A stretch of DNA of 64,000 nucleotides, from assembly GCA_049840875.1 (NCBI GenBank), contig JASGJE010000006.1, positions 372,001 through 436,000 of the forward strand, given 5' to 3'. Both the position numbers and the translations under genes were made by a program. Below the pieces are notes generated by a model. The model saw only the letters and a program-made list of their open reading frames with translations, had not been told where the DNA came from and made no database searches. Numbering within the stretch: the first letter of the stretch is position 1; every line of letters begins with the position of its first letter. Positions 53,057 through 62,945 of this stretch are shown here, in pieces. This DNA is from JAFDYH01 sp049840875. Lineage in GTDB: Bacteria > Bacteroidota > Bacteroidia > Chitinophagales > Chitinophagaceae.

Positions 53057-53887
53057 ATGGAGACTCAACAATTAATCAATCCAAACAAAGCCCTTTGGGA
53101 AAAAGGCGATTTTACAAAACTTGCTGAAACAATGCGGGAAAGCGGGCAGGAGCTCGTTGCAAAACTTGGAAATATCAAAGGACTTTCTGTACTAGATCTT
53201 GGCTGTGGTGATGGTACCACTGCAATACCTGAAGCAAAAGCTGGTGCGGATGTATTAGGCGTAGATATAGCAAGTAATCTTGTGGCTGCGGGTAATAAAA
53301 GAGCGCAAGCGGCGGGCTTGAATAACTGTTCTTTTCAAGAAGGAGATGCCAAAGATTTATTCGAGCTGAATGATGAAAGCTTTGACCTTGTTGTAAGTGT
53401 ATTTGGCGCTATGTTCTCATCAAGTCCTGATGCCGTAGCAAAAGAAATGGTGAGAGTCACTAAAACCGGTGGCCGTATTGTAATGGGCAATTGGATTCCT
53501 GGTGATCCTACTCTTGTGGCGCAGATTTTAAAAATCAGCGCGGCGTACACGCCAACTCCGCCAGAAGGTTTTATAAGTCCTATGCTGTGGGGCGTGAAAG
53601 AAAAAGTAACCGAACGTTTTGTGAATGCGGGTATATCGGCAAAAAACATTTCTTTCGTCAACGACACGTTTACGTTCAGAGCGGCTTACTCTCCCAACGC
53701 ATTTCTGAATACGTTTAAAACATTTTATGGGCCAACCATGAATGCATTCGAAGCAGCAGGAAAAAATGGAATGGCTGATCGTTTAGAGCAGGAGTTAAGA
53801 ATTTTATTTAATAGTCAGAATGCAAGTGATAATCCGGCTGAAACAATAATACCCGCTACCTATTTACGTATAACGATAACGAAATAA
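53057..53887 (+). CDS. Class I SAM-dependent methyltransferase
   Basis: The 276-residue protein has motif I VLDLGCGDGTTAIPEAKAGADVLGVDIA (about residues 45-72), motif II GDAKDLFELNDESFDLVVSVFGAMFSS, and motif III MVRVTKTGGRIVMGNWIPGDP. It belongs to the Methyltransf_11/UbiE-like group; the acceptor is unknown. A strong terminator follows at 53943-53990. Confidence 0.9.
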   Translation: METQQLINPNKALWEKGDFTKLAETMRESGQELVAKLGNIKGLSVLDLGCGDGTTAIPEAKAGADVLGVDIASNLVAAGNKRAQAAGLNNCSFQEGDAKDLFELNDESFDLVVSVFGAMFSSSPDAVAKEMVRVTKTGGRIVMGNWIPGDPTLVAQILKISAAYTPTPPEGFISPMLWGVKEKVTERFVNAGISAKNISFVNDTFTFRAAYSPNAFLNTFKTFYGPTMNAFEAAGKNGMADRLEQELRILFNSQNASDNPAETIIPATYLRITITK

Positions 53888-53942
53888 TCTCAGTTTTTAG
53901 TTTTAGAGTGTAGTACAAATTCGCAGGTAGATCACAAACAAA

Positions 53943-53990
53943 TTCCCGGCCATCAGAAATATTTTCTGAAAAGCCGGGATTGTTTTTTTA
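53943..53990 (+). terminator. Intrinsic terminator after the methyltransferase
   Basis: TCCCGGC pairs with GCCGGGA as an outer stem and CAGAAA with TTTCTG as an inner stem, followed by TTGTTTTTTTA. It separates the methyltransferase from the ankyrin gene. Confidence 0.8.
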
Positions 53991-54066
53991 TTATCCTTAT
54001 ACATATTCATCATTTTTCCGGTTGCCCTTTTCCGATTAAAACTTACATTTAATAAAATACCTGCCG

Positions 54067-55689
54067 ATGGCTCAATTACCAATACCTGGCATGAAGCAGC
54101 CAATCGTATTGCAAACTGATGCTTATGCGCCATGGAACGGTGGCCGTGGTACAGATATATGGGCAATGATATGTGCTTGCATAACCGGCGACCTGAATAC
54201 AATTAAGGCGCTTGTAGCAAAAGATCCTCAGCTTGTTCATTGTTCATTCGAATATCTCACACCAATTCGTTTTGCTGCTCGTGAAAATCATTTGCCTGTA
54301 GTAGAATATTTAATTGAGAACGGTGCGAATGCGGTATTTGATTTCAGTGATTCATTGACTACAATTGCGAATGATCGCGGCTACACGGAGCTTGCTTTGT
54401 TTCTTACGATCAGGCTCGAGCAGCTACATCATATTCGCCCGGAAGGTGATCAACTTGCTTCGCTGATAAAATCTTTTGATAAGCAGGCAGTAAAAGACTT
54501 TATTCTTAAAGACCGCTCATTAATACACGCTGCTGATGCACGAGGCAATCAACCGATTCACTGGTCAGTGCTGACAAGGCAAATGGATTTAACAGAATGG
54601 TTATTGGAATATGGAGCAGGTATCAATGCCGTGCGCCCCGATGGCGCAAGACCGTTGGATCTTACGAATGGAGATTACTATTATCGCAGTTGGTATCGCG
54701 ATCTGCCTCCAACTGGTTTGCAAAAAGCAGACGTACTTGCCGGTTACCTGATCGGTAAAGGCGCCGACTATGATATTTCTGTTGCGGCTAAAATGGGTCA
54801 TTATGAACGTGTGAAGGAATTGCTTGAAAGTGACCCGGCAGTAGCCAATCGTTTACCGTTGCACGTAGGTTATTACTCCGGATTGCCTTTACGCAATGCA
54901 TCTGCAGGTGGTTTCATAGAAATTGTACGACTATTGTTGGAATATGGTGCCAACCCAAATGAACGGGAGCCGGGAATAGCTCCATGGGGTGCAGCACTGC
55001 ATTCAGCGATCAGTCGTAAACATTGGAACATTGTCCGTTTATTATTGGAAAATGGAGCTAACGCCAACGGCCATGCAGAATCTTCCGGCAACTGCTTGTG
55101 GATGGCAAAATATGTTGGTGCGCCGCAGGAAATAATTGACTTGTTAGTAGCACACGGCGCGAAGCTTTCGCTTGAACTGATTTGCTACGATGGCGACACG
55201 GCAACTCTTTCGAAATTATTGGAAGAAGATCCAAATTTAATTTTTACCGATGAGGAGCATCGTGATTTATTAAATCACCGTCCGCTTGTCGAATTGGTTT
55301 TAAAATATCAACCCGATGTTTTAAAACAATTTTCGATAAGAAGCATGAATGATCCCGAACAGGCACGGTGGCTCATTGAGAACGGCCTTGATCCAAATAA
55401 TGGTGATTGGTTAGGAGTAAAGCCGTTACATCGTGCAGCTTCTGACGGCAATATAGAAATGGCAAATGTTTACCTGGAAGCAGGTGCGGATATCAATGCC
55501 CTCGATACGGATATTTTTTCTACTCCATTAGGTTGGGCTGCACGGAGTGGAAAAAAAGAAATGATGGAATGGCTTTTGAATAAAGGCGCCGATATTCATT
55601 TACCACTTGATAAAAAATGGGCGCAGCCTGCAGAATGGGCAAAACGAAGAGGCCACATCGATATCATACAGTTATTAAAATCCGAATAG
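54067..55689 (+). CDS. Ankyrin-repeat protein
   Basis: A 540-residue soluble protein with at least seven ankyrin units, e.g. TPIRFAARENHLPVVEYLIENGANAVFD, GNQPIHWSVLTRQMDLTEWLLEYGAGINAV, RNASAGGFIEIVRLLLEYGANPNE, KPLHRAASDGNIEMANVYLEAGADINA and TPLGWAARSGKKEMMEWLLNKGADIHL. Ankyrin arrays bind other proteins. No enzymatic domain or signal peptide is visible. It probably is transcribed alone. Confidence 0.9.
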   Translation: MAQLPIPGMKQPIVLQTDAYAPWNGGRGTDIWAMICACITGDLNTIKALVAKDPQLVHCSFEYLTPIRFAARENHLPVVEYLIENGANAVFDFSDSLTTIANDRGYTELALFLTIRLEQLHHIRPEGDQLASLIKSFDKQAVKDFILKDRSLIHAADARGNQPIHWSVLTRQMDLTEWLLEYGAGINAVRPDGARPLDLTNGDYYYRSWYRDLPPTGLQKADVLAGYLIGKGADYDISVAAKMGHYERVKELLESDPAVANRLPLHVGYYSGLPLRNASAGGFIEIVRLLLEYGANPNEREPGIAPWGAALHSAISRKHWNIVRLLLENGANANGHAESSGNCLWMAKYVGAPQEIIDLLVAHGAKLSLELICYDGDTATLSKLLEEDPNLIFTDEEHRDLLNHRPLVELVLKYQPDVLKQFSIRSMNDPEQARWLIENGLDPNNGDWLGVKPLHRAASDGNIEMANVYLEAGADINALDTDIFSTPLGWAARSGKKEMMEWLLNKGADIHLPLDKKWAQPAEWAKRRGHIDIIQLLKSE

Positions 55690-55787
55690 TTGCTCGATTG
55701 ATAGAACTATAAAATAATTAATGAGCAATTAATCGTCTCTTCTCTCTTTTGTTTTTGAAGAATGGGAAACGGTGGTGACATTTGCCA

Positions 55788-57326
55788 ATGCAAAAAACGA
55801 AAATAGTCTGCTGCTTTCTTATCCTTCTCACTGTCTTCGACATTGCAGCACAACAACCTTCCGGCAAACCGAATCACAAAATAAGAACGTTACTTGTTTT
55901 CTTCGACGGGTTGAGACCGGATTATATCACGAAAGAAAACATGCCGAATCTTTTTGCTTTTAAAGAACAAGGTATTTATGGCGCACAACATCATAGTGTG
56001 TTTCCAACCGTTACGAGAGTGAACGCCGCATCGTATGCCACCGGAAGTTATCCAGCTTCGCATGGACTAATGGGAAATTCGGTTTATTTTCCTTCGGTCA
56101 ATAAAACAAAAGCACTTGGAACAAGCGATGTAAAAAATCTTATCAAAATTAACGCTGCAGAAAATGGTCACCTGTTAACAAGACCTTCTATCGGTGAAAT
56201 ACTTGCACAAGCAGGAGAGCGGATGATGGTATTTAGCTCCGGTTCAACGGGACAGGCATTCCTGCAAAATCATACCATCAGTGGCGGGGCGATTATTAAT
56301 ACCGATACTATTTTGCCATTGTCAATGCAAGAAGATGTTTGGAAAGTTTTGGGAAAGGCTCCTGCTGATCAACCAGACAACAAACCAAAACATCAGTGGA
56401 TTACAGATGCTTTAATTCATTTTGGCTTTGCAAAGAATGGTCCACTCGTAAGCGCCATCTGGTACTCAGACCCTGATGGCGCAGCGCATGAACATGGAAT
56501 TGGGTCGGAAGAAGCAATTCGATCGATCAAAACAGTCGATGAACAATTTGGTAGAATCATTGCATATTTGAGCGAAAACGATCTTCTTTCATTTTACAAT
56601 ATCATTGTTTCCGCCGATCATGGATTTGTAACCTATACAGGTAAAAAAGATCTTACAAAGTTTTTAATAGAACAAAAGCTAAAAGCAGATGAAACTTCAC
56701 AAGACGTTATAGTTGCAGACGGGGCTATTTATGTAAAAGATCGTGATGAAAAAACAATCGCAGCGATTGTGAAGAGTTTACAACAACAGGAATGGATCGG
56801 CGCGATTTTTACAAAAGGTAAAAACATCGGTGATATGGAAGGAAGCATTCCTGGTACTTTATCGTTTGAATCAATTCATTGGAATCATCCTGAACGTGCT
56901 GGTGATATTCTTGTTGATATGAACTGGAACACTAACAAAAATGATAAAGGATTTGCAGGAATTAGCTTCTCTGAAGGTGTTGCAGGGCACGGTAGTATCA
57001 GTCCGTATGAAACGCATATTGCATTGATTGCTTCAGGACCTTCTTTTAAGAAACATTCTGTAAGTGAACTACCAACATCCAATATCGATATTGTGCCCAC
57101 GATACTTTTCATACATCACATAAAAGGCTACGAAAAAATGGACGGGCGGGTGATGACGGAGCTTTTATCTGATAACAAACCATTTTATCTCAAACTATTG
57201 ACAACGACAAGATCAACACAAACGACTATCGGGAAGGTGAGTTATAAACTTTCTATCAATTTTACCACACTTGGAAAATACAGGTATGTCAATTTTGCGA
57301 GCACAGAAAGGAAACCTTTCAGATAA
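55788..57326 (+). CDS. Ectonucleotide pyrophosphatase/phosphodiesterase-like exported enzyme
   Basis: From ATG 55788 (MQKTKIVCCFLILLTVFDIAAQQ, signal peptide) the protein has 512 residues and the alkaline-phosphatase superfamily fold. Motifs: metal ligand FFDGLRPD (about 38-45), nucleophile Thr in HSVFPTVTRVNAA (about 70), IVSADHGF (about 284) and a later His in GVAGHGSISPYETH. It cleaves phosphodiester or pyrophosphate bonds outside the cytoplasm; specificity unknown. The upstream TTG at 55782 is a less likely start. Confidence 0.9.
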   Translation: MQKTKIVCCFLILLTVFDIAAQQPSGKPNHKIRTLLVFFDGLRPDYITKENMPNLFAFKEQGIYGAQHHSVFPTVTRVNAASYATGSYPASHGLMGNSVYFPSVNKTKALGTSDVKNLIKINAAENGHLLTRPSIGEILAQAGERMMVFSSGSTGQAFLQNHTISGGAIINTDTILPLSMQEDVWKVLGKAPADQPDNKPKHQWITDALIHFGFAKNGPLVSAIWYSDPDGAAHEHGIGSEEAIRSIKTVDEQFGRIIAYLSENDLLSFYNIIVSADHGFVTYTGKKDLTKFLIEQKLKADETSQDVIVADGAIYVKDRDEKTIAAIVKSLQQQEWIGAIFTKGKNIGDMEGSIPGTLSFESIHWNHPERAGDILVDMNWNTNKNDKGFAGISFSEGVAGHGSISPYETHIALIASGPSFKKHSVSELPTSNIDIVPTILFIHHIKGYEKMDGRVMTELLSDNKPFYLKLLTTTRSTQTTIGKVSYKLSINFTTLGKYRYVNFASTERKPFR

Positions 57327-57344
57327 ATAGTAGCACAGTTGCTG

Positions 57345-58043
57345 TTAATATGTACTCCCCTTAAGTAGTTGAAAAGTTTTTTCATCTATTGAATCCCTGA
57401 AAACATTTGAATAAACAATATTACTGTGATAGCCAAAAACTAACCTAAAATCAGTCACCATATTCCCTTTATATCTCTTTACCTTAGAAATGAGAAATTC
57501 GCCCGGCCTCAAATAGATAAATGGTTGACCTGTTCCGCACATTGACATCTCCTGCAATTTTTTATCGATTTTAACCCATCTTCCACTCTTATCTTTTGCT
57601 TCGCGGTTAATAAAATAAAGTTCATTGCTGTATCCAATAAATACATTCGAGTCCGAAACATTTTTCATTGTAATAAGATAAGAATGATAATTCAGGCTTG
57701 AGTCAGGGTCAACCGTTGAAGTCGTTTTGATTGTTGTATCGACAAATAGCTCAAGAGTACTTTTCGAAAAATTCCTTGTGCATTTAGTTTTGGGTTCCAT
57801 TTGACGGAATGAGCTATTCCACCTGCATCTTTTCCCGATTCGAATGGTATCTGAATCTTCACCCAGAAAATAAATATTGTAATCGCTACAGGAGTCATTC
57901 CATTTCAGAAATTTATCTGCAACTATACAAGTATCTTCAAGAATAAATTTTTTTGAGTTAAATAAGTTTACTTTCTCGATCTGGCTTTTACAAGAAAATA
58001 ATAGGATTGCCAATAACAGAAAAATCGTACATCTTGTCCTCAT
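57345..58043 (-). CDS. Hypothetical lipoprotein
   Basis: ATG 58043 opens a lipoprotein signal (MRTRCTIFLLLAILLFSCKS, lipobox LFSC), leaving a mature protein of about 215 residues. It is beta-rich, with four Cys in the first half (VADKFLKWNDSCSDYNIYFL; GKRCRW; TKCTR). No family recognised. It converges on the phosphodiesterase gene with an 18-base gap. Confidence 0.65.
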   Translation of the reverse strand: MRTRCTIFLLLAILLFSCKSQIEKVNLFNSKKFILEDTCIVADKFLKWNDSCSDYNIYFLGEDSDTIRIGKRCRWNSSFRQMEPKTKCTRNFSKSTLELFVDTTIKTTSTVDPDSSLNYHSYLITMKNVSDSNVFIGYSNELYFINREAKDKSGRWVKIDKKLQEMSMCGTGQPFIYLRPGEFLISKVKRYKGNMVTDFRLVFGYHSNIVYSNVFRDSIDEKTFQLLKGSTY

Positions 58044-58265
58044 ATTGATAAGACACATAAATTCTGGCATTTCATAAATACTGTATAAAAAACCATTAAC
58101 AAGTCAGGATATTCTTCTTATCATTTTCATCGTAGGTTCAGAAAAATCTTGTGGGGTAATACTTCTCCAACATATTTGATTAATGACTAAATAGTCTCTT
58201 TTATATCGTTTTCTTTATCAATAGAAGTTGGATATAGGTCTCAGGCGCCTTTGCTGTTGTTGTTA

Positions 58266-58273
58266 TATCTTTG
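58266..58273 (+). promoter_or_regulatory. Predicted -7 box upstream of asnS
   Basis: TATCTTTG fits TAnnTTTG, 38 bases before the ATG; no TTG lies at the ideal distance. A 5-bp hairpin CCCGG...CCGGG lies in the leader directly after it. Confidence 0.4.
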
Positions 58274-58311
58274 CAGCCCGGCAAAAATGACCGGGTCAAA
58301 TTCAGCGTGTT

Positions 58312-59763
58312 ATGTTTAACAAACGAGTGAAAATCAAAGAGCTGCTTACATGGGAGCCAAAAGAGCAGGAAGTAATAGTAATGGGTTGGGTGCGTACATT
58401 TCGCAACAACCAGTTTATAGCGCTGAATGATGGCAGTACCAATAATAATATACAAGTAGTAGCTGAACTCGGCAAGTTTGATGAGGCTTTACTGAAACGA
58501 ATCACCACTTCGGCTTCATTGAAAGTAACCGGTACTGTTATTCCTTCGCAGGGCAAGGGGCAGAAGCTTGAATTGAAAGCAATCTCAATCGAAATACTTG
58601 GTGATAGTGATGCAGAGAAATATCCTTTGCAACCAAAGAAGCATAGTCTTGAATTTTTAAGAGAAATCGCACATCTGCGTTTCCGTACCAACACGTTTGG
58701 TTCGGTATTCCGTATTCGCCATTCACTTGCATTTGCAGTACATAAATTTTTTAATGATAAAGGTTTCGTCTACATGCATACACCAATCATTACGGCGAGT
58801 GATGCGGAAGGCGCCGGAGAAATGTTTCGTGTAACGACATTGCCTTTTGATGAAGGCGATAAAAAGACACCACGCAATGAGGATGGCTCCGTAAATTTTA
58901 AAGATGACTTTTTTGGCCGCGCAACAAACCTTACTGTAAGTGGACAACTGGAAGGCGAATTAGGAGCTACTGCATTTGGTGATATCTACACCTTCGGCCC
59001 TACATTCCGCGCAGAGAACAGCAATACAGCACGCCATCTTGCAGAATTCTGGATGATAGAACCTGAAATGGCCTTTTATGATCTTGAAGATAACGCCAAT
59101 CTCGCTGAAGAATTCATCAAGTATCTCATTCGCTATGCAATGGATAATAACCGCGAAGATTTAGAATTTCTTGCACAACGTTTAGCGGATGAAGAAAAAC
59201 AATTGCCGCAAGATAAGCGCAGCGAACTGGGGTTAATTGAAAAGCTTGAATTTGTATTGAACAACGACTTTCAACGTCTGACTTATACAGAAGCGATAGA
59301 TATTTTAAGAGAAAGCAATCACAATAAGAAAAAGAAATTTCAATACCCGATTACCGGATGGGGAATGGATCTTCAAAGTGAACATGAACGCTATCTCGTT
59401 GAAAAGCATTTCAAGAAGCCGGTTATACTTATGAATTATCCTGCTGCTATCAAGGCATTTTATATGCGGCAGAATGAAGATGGTAAAACTGTTGCTGCAA
59501 TGGATATACTGGCACCGGGCATTGGCGAAATAGTTGGCGGTTCTCAGCGAGAAGAAAGACAAGATCGTTTAGAAGCAAGAATGAAGGAAATGCACATTCC
59601 GATTGAAGAGCTTTGGTGGTATCTTGATACAAGAAGATTTGGTACGGTTCCTCATGCAGGCTTTGGTTTAGGTTTCGAACGTATGGTACAGTTTGTAACA
59701 GGCATGACGAACATTCGAGACGTGATAGCATTTCCGAGAACGCCGAAGAGTGCTGAGTTTTAA
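58312..59763 (+). CDS. asnS: Asparaginyl-tRNA synthetase
   Basis: The 483-residue class II enzyme charges tRNA-Asn in the cytoplasm. An OB-fold anticodon-binding domain lies at about 15-110 (VIVMGWVRTFRNNQFIALNDGSTNNNIQVV). Motif 2 is FGPTFRAENSNTARHLAEFWMIEPEMAF (about 227-254) and motif 3 HAGFGLGFERMVQFVTGMTNIRDVIAFPRTP (about 448-478). The length and the AsnRS-specific GEIVGGSQREER support Asn over Asp specificity. Its terminator lies inside the end of the convergent next gene. Confidence 0.96.
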   Translation: MFNKRVKIKELLTWEPKEQEVIVMGWVRTFRNNQFIALNDGSTNNNIQVVAELGKFDEALLKRITTSASLKVTGTVIPSQGKGQKLELKAISIEILGDSDAEKYPLQPKKHSLEFLREIAHLRFRTNTFGSVFRIRHSLAFAVHKFFNDKGFVYMHTPIITASDAEGAGEMFRVTTLPFDEGDKKTPRNEDGSVNFKDDFFGRATNLTVSGQLEGELGATAFGDIYTFGPTFRAENSNTARHLAEFWMIEPEMAFYDLEDNANLAEEFIKYLIRYAMDNNREDLEFLAQRLADEEKQLPQDKRSELGLIEKLEFVLNNDFQRLTYTEAIDILRESNHNKKKKFQYPITGWGMDLQSEHERYLVEKHFKKPVILMNYPAAIKAFYMRQNEDGKTVAAMDILAPGIGEIVGGSQREERQDRLEARMKEMHIPIEELWWYLDTRRFGTVPHAGFGLGFERMVQFVTGMTNIRDVIAFPRTPKSAEF

Positions 59764-59785
59764 CTCACGGTATTAAAGCAGAATG

Positions 59786-61402
59786 CTATTCTATTTTACC
59801 TGGTACTAATTCTTCTTCGTAGAAATATGTATCCCCGACTACTTGAAGTAGCCGGGGATTTTTCTTTTCAATATAATTTTGATATTGATCTTTATACAAT
59901 TTGTCTACGACAAATAATAATATACTTTTCTGGGAGGGTTGAATTGCTCGTTCATTCAATTTTAGCGGATCGTAAATTGATTTTATTTCTTTTGTCGCAG
60001 CATAATTTACATAGTACGAGTCTGGCGAAACAACGAATATATCACGACCATCATTTTCTTCTTTTACTTTTTTTAGCAACGACTCAAAATATTTTTGAGC
60101 ATATTCCCCTCTTGCCAGTATACTTCTCATTTCCCGATATCTAAAAGGTAGTTTCGCGTTAAAATAAATCCCGTGTAACGTTTCTACACTTATCAGTGTA
60201 AGACTGACGACAAGAAATATTTTTATAAACAAATTTTTACTAACAGACTGCAATGATGCCAGCATAAAAACAAAAAGCAATAAAAAGACATTTACAAAAG
60301 CATAATAACGGCCTTCATCTATATAGTTCCAGGATCCATATGGCGATACCTGCGGTTTATTTGTTACTGTCAAAAATGCAAGCTCAATTATAATAAGCCA
60401 GGATGTGGCCCATCCGGCAACAAGGAAAAAAGAAAATTTCTTCACACGATAAAAGAATCTTGTTGTAACAAGAAATAATGGTAGCAGAAAAATGTTACAA
60501 AACAAAAGAGAATAATAAGAAATCCCGTAAAATACATTGAAAAAATTTTGCATCCGCATCGCCACAAAATCAATATTGATAAAAGATGCGACAAAAAAGG
60601 GAGGCCACGATAATGAAAATAGTTGGCTGGGAAAAAATCCTCTTTCAGTTGGCAATATCAGTTCTGAAGGAACTGCCTTCATCCACAATAGTAACAATAG
60701 CAGATAGCCAACCGTTGTTAATGTAAGCCAAAGACCAGTAGATCTTATCCTGTTATTTTTACGCACAATTCCTGCAAGAAAAATCAAGGCCGGGAAGAAT
60801 GGCGCAAACGGGATATACATATAACGCAAAAAGGCGGGCATAAAAAACACGAGCCCGTACCCTGCTATATTAAGATAATTTCTCTTTCGGCTATTTTCTA
60901 TAACCCCTATGGAAATTACCATTCCTCCTAGAATAAAATCAAGGCTCAGCATGTCGCTGGAAGCGGATTCCAGGAAAATAAGATGTTGTACCACACCGGC
61001 AACAACTGTGATGATGTTTGTGAAATAAAGAGGAAACTGCAATTTTTTACAAAGCGAACGGATAATTAAAACAAAAAATATTCCTGCTAAAACATCGAAT
61101 GCTGCACAAGCAGCAAACTGGTTATTATTAAATACTTTTAATAATGGAATAACGGCCATTGAAAACCCCGGTGGAAAATGAAGAGTGTAATCCTTTACAG
61201 GTGTTGAAAGGTCTGTTGAAAAATATTTTATAAGAGCAAACCCACGTCCTGCCAGTAAATTATGCGTCATTGTCAGCTGTAATTGTTCATCACGGCCGAT
61301 TTTCGATGCAAAAATTGCAAAACCAGTTCGGTTCAGCAAAGCAAAGAGAACACAAATAACTGAAGCATATTTATGGCTGAATATTTGGAAAAATCTTTTC
61401 AA
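59786..61402 (-). CDS. GT39-like polytopic membrane glycosyltransferase, probable
   Basis: A 538-residue protein with about 10-12 hydrophobic segments and a C-terminal soluble part of about 110 residues. The acidic motif SKIGRDEQLQLTMTHNLLAG near residues 31-50 is placed like the catalytic loop of PMT/ArnT (GT39/GT83) enzymes, which use lipid-linked sugars. The usual DE or ED pair is represented by RDEQ. Function remains a proposal. Its last codons overlap the asnS terminator. Confidence 0.6.
   Translation of the reverse strand: MKRFFQIFSHKYASVICVLFALLNRTGFAIFASKIGRDEQLQLTMTHNLLAGRGFALIKYFSTDLSTPVKDYTLHFPPGFSMAVIPLLKVFNNNQFAACAAFDVLAGIFFVLIIRSLCKKLQFPLYFTNIITVVAGVVQHLIFLESASSDMLSLDFILGGMVISIGVIENSRKRNYLNIAGYGLVFFMPAFLRYMYIPFAPFFPALIFLAGIVRKNNRIRSTGLWLTLTTVGYLLLLLLWMKAVPSELILPTERGFFPSQLFSLSWPPFFVASFINIDFVAMRMQNFFNVFYGISYYSLLFCNIFLLPLFLVTTRFFYRVKKFSFFLVAGWATSWLIIIELAFLTVTNKPQVSPYGSWNYIDEGRYYAFVNVFLLLFVFMLASLQSVSKNLFIKIFLVVSLTLISVETLHGIYFNAKLPFRYREMRSILARGEYAQKYFESLLKKVKEENDGRDIFVVSPDSYYVNYAATKEIKSIYDPLKLNERAIQPSQKSILLFVVDKLYKDQYQNYIEKKNPRLLQVVGDTYFYEEELVPGKIE
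59831..59868 (+). terminator. asnS terminator inside the convergent coding sequence
   Basis: ATCCCCG/CGGGGAT and CTACT/AGTAG pair around a single mismatch with a 3-base loop (59831-59859), followed by TTTTCTTTT. It lies 68 bases after the asnS stop, within the 3' end of the gene on the other strand. Confidence 0.8.
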
Positions 61403-61508
61403 GCAGTCGGCGCTTTATTGAATCTTATTTTTATTTGATCGACCTACAGAATATATACTGTTGTTATAAATTTCAAACTTTTTATGTGCCGTTTTATAGT
61501 TGCTGACA

Positions 61509-61922
61509 TCAAAGAATAATGATGATCGTTCCCGCTATTATAAGCAATCCGCCTACCACGGTCTTCACATCCAATTGCTCATGCAAAAAGATAACCGATA
61601 AGCCCATAGCAATCGCTACACTTAGTTTATCTATCGGCGCCACTTTGGAAACGTCGCCGGTTTGCAGCGCTTTAAAGTAAAACAACCAGGAAAGACCGGT
61701 AGCAACTCCCGACAGCACAAGAAAAAGAATATTCGATTTTGTAAGTTCTTTTACTTGTTTTAATTGTCCAGCTGCTAATACAATTCCCCATGTGATGAAC
61801 AAAATGACCAATGTGCGTATAGCTGTTGCTACATTACTGTTTACATTCTTTACTCCGAGTTTAGCAAGAATGGCTGTAAGTGCAGCGAAGAATGCAGATA
61901 ATAAAGCATACCATTTCCACAT
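61509..61922 (-). CDS. EamA-family (DMT) transporter, half-size
   Basis: A 137-residue protein with one EamA domain of five hydrophobic segments: MWKWYALLSAFFAALTAILAKLGVK, TAIRTLVILFITWGIVLAAG, ILFLVLSGVATGLSWLFYFKAL, VAPIDKLSVAIAMGLSVIFL, VVGGLLIIAGTIIIIL. Single-domain members work as dimers, like small multidrug resistance proteins. Substrate unknown. Confidence 0.88.
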   Translation of the reverse strand: MWKWYALLSAFFAALTAILAKLGVKNVNSNVATAIRTLVILFITWGIVLAAGQLKQVKELTKSNILFLVLSGVATGLSWLFYFKALQTGDVSKVAPIDKLSVAIAMGLSVIFLHEQLDVKTVVGGLLIIAGTIIIIL

Positions 61923-62004
61923 CAGGCAAAATTACGATTTAAGATTTCCGATGCCGGATTTAGATTTTAAATAAAACAAACTTTTACTCTTGGCTGCTGA
62001 GATT

Positions 62005-62823
62005 TTATTCATGAATGCACAGTACAGGAATGTGTGAATGAAAAACGAGTTGCTTTGTAGCGCTTTTATGAAACAAGCTATCCCAGAGGTTGTGCTTTTT
62101 GGGAATTGCAACTAACAGATCAATTTGATTTATTTCTGCAAAATTGCTGACGCCATCCTCCACTGTTTCATCTTTTATGAAATGATATGACGGTGAGATA
62201 TCCCGAAATGCGTTTTGTACCAACGAAGTTTCTTTGGTGGCAGCGGTATGTGTTTCTTTGTTGACGTTTATGATATGTAGTTCCGCATTAAAAGTTTCAA
62301 CAAGTTCTTTGATTGTTATAATCGGTGTCGTTTCAACAACTTTTTTATAATCACATGCAAATCCGACTTTTTTTATTTCTTTAAATTTTGCAGCAGGCGG
62401 CACTGCAATTATCGACGTAGTTATATGACGGATTGACTTTAATGTAATGCTGCCGAATAAAGCCTGGTCAATACCGGAATGCCAGTTGCTTCCCATTATA
62501 ATTGCAAAGGGTTGAACTTTTTGTCCAAATTCTTCCAGCTCGGTTACAATGTCTCCGATCCGCAGTTCAGTATTTACCTTGAGAAGGTTGCCTTCTTTAC
62601 TTTCGATTTCTGATTTCAACCGGGATAAATTTTTCTCCGCGGCTTTCCGCATATCTTCTTCCGCTACAATTACAATTGGTGTATCGTTTGTAGTTGCGAT
62701 AGGTATCTGGTAAACGTGAAACAGTGTGATGTCTGCGTTTATTTTCTTCGCCATGGCGATACCGTAATCAAGCGCATTGTCTGCAGTTGATGAAAAGTCG
62801 GTTGCTATAATTATCGTCTTCAT
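62005..62823 (-). CDS. Universal stress protein, tandem UspA domains
   Basis: The 272-residue cytoplasmic protein has a first UspA domain (KTIIIATDFSSTADNALDYGIAMAKKINADITLFHVY ... IIMGSNWHSGIDQALFGSITLKSIRHITTSIIAVP) with a near-complete G-x2-G-x9-G-S type ATP site, and a second, more degenerate domain (KKVGFACDYKKVVETTPIITIKELVETFNAELHIINV ... SHIPVLCIHE). Expressed alone, divergent from exbD. Confidence 0.9.
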   Translation of the reverse strand: MKTIIIATDFSSTADNALDYGIAMAKKINADITLFHVYQIPIATTNDTPIVIVAEEDMRKAAEKNLSRLKSEIESKEGNLLKVNTELRIGDIVTELEEFGQKVQPFAIIMGSNWHSGIDQALFGSITLKSIRHITTSIIAVPPAAKFKEIKKVGFACDYKKVVETTPIITIKELVETFNAELHIINVNKETHTAATKETSLVQNAFRDISPSYHFIKDETVEDGVSNFAEINQIDLLVAIPKKHNLWDSLFHKSATKQLVFHSHIPVLCIHE

Positions 62824-62945
62824 ATAGAAAATGATTTGGCAATTCTTTTAGTAATACAGCAATTATATGGCCAAGACAAGAAACTTATTATTTACAGGTT
62901 TATGGAATCATTCTATTGTGGTGTCTTATTTTCAAACAACTGGTT

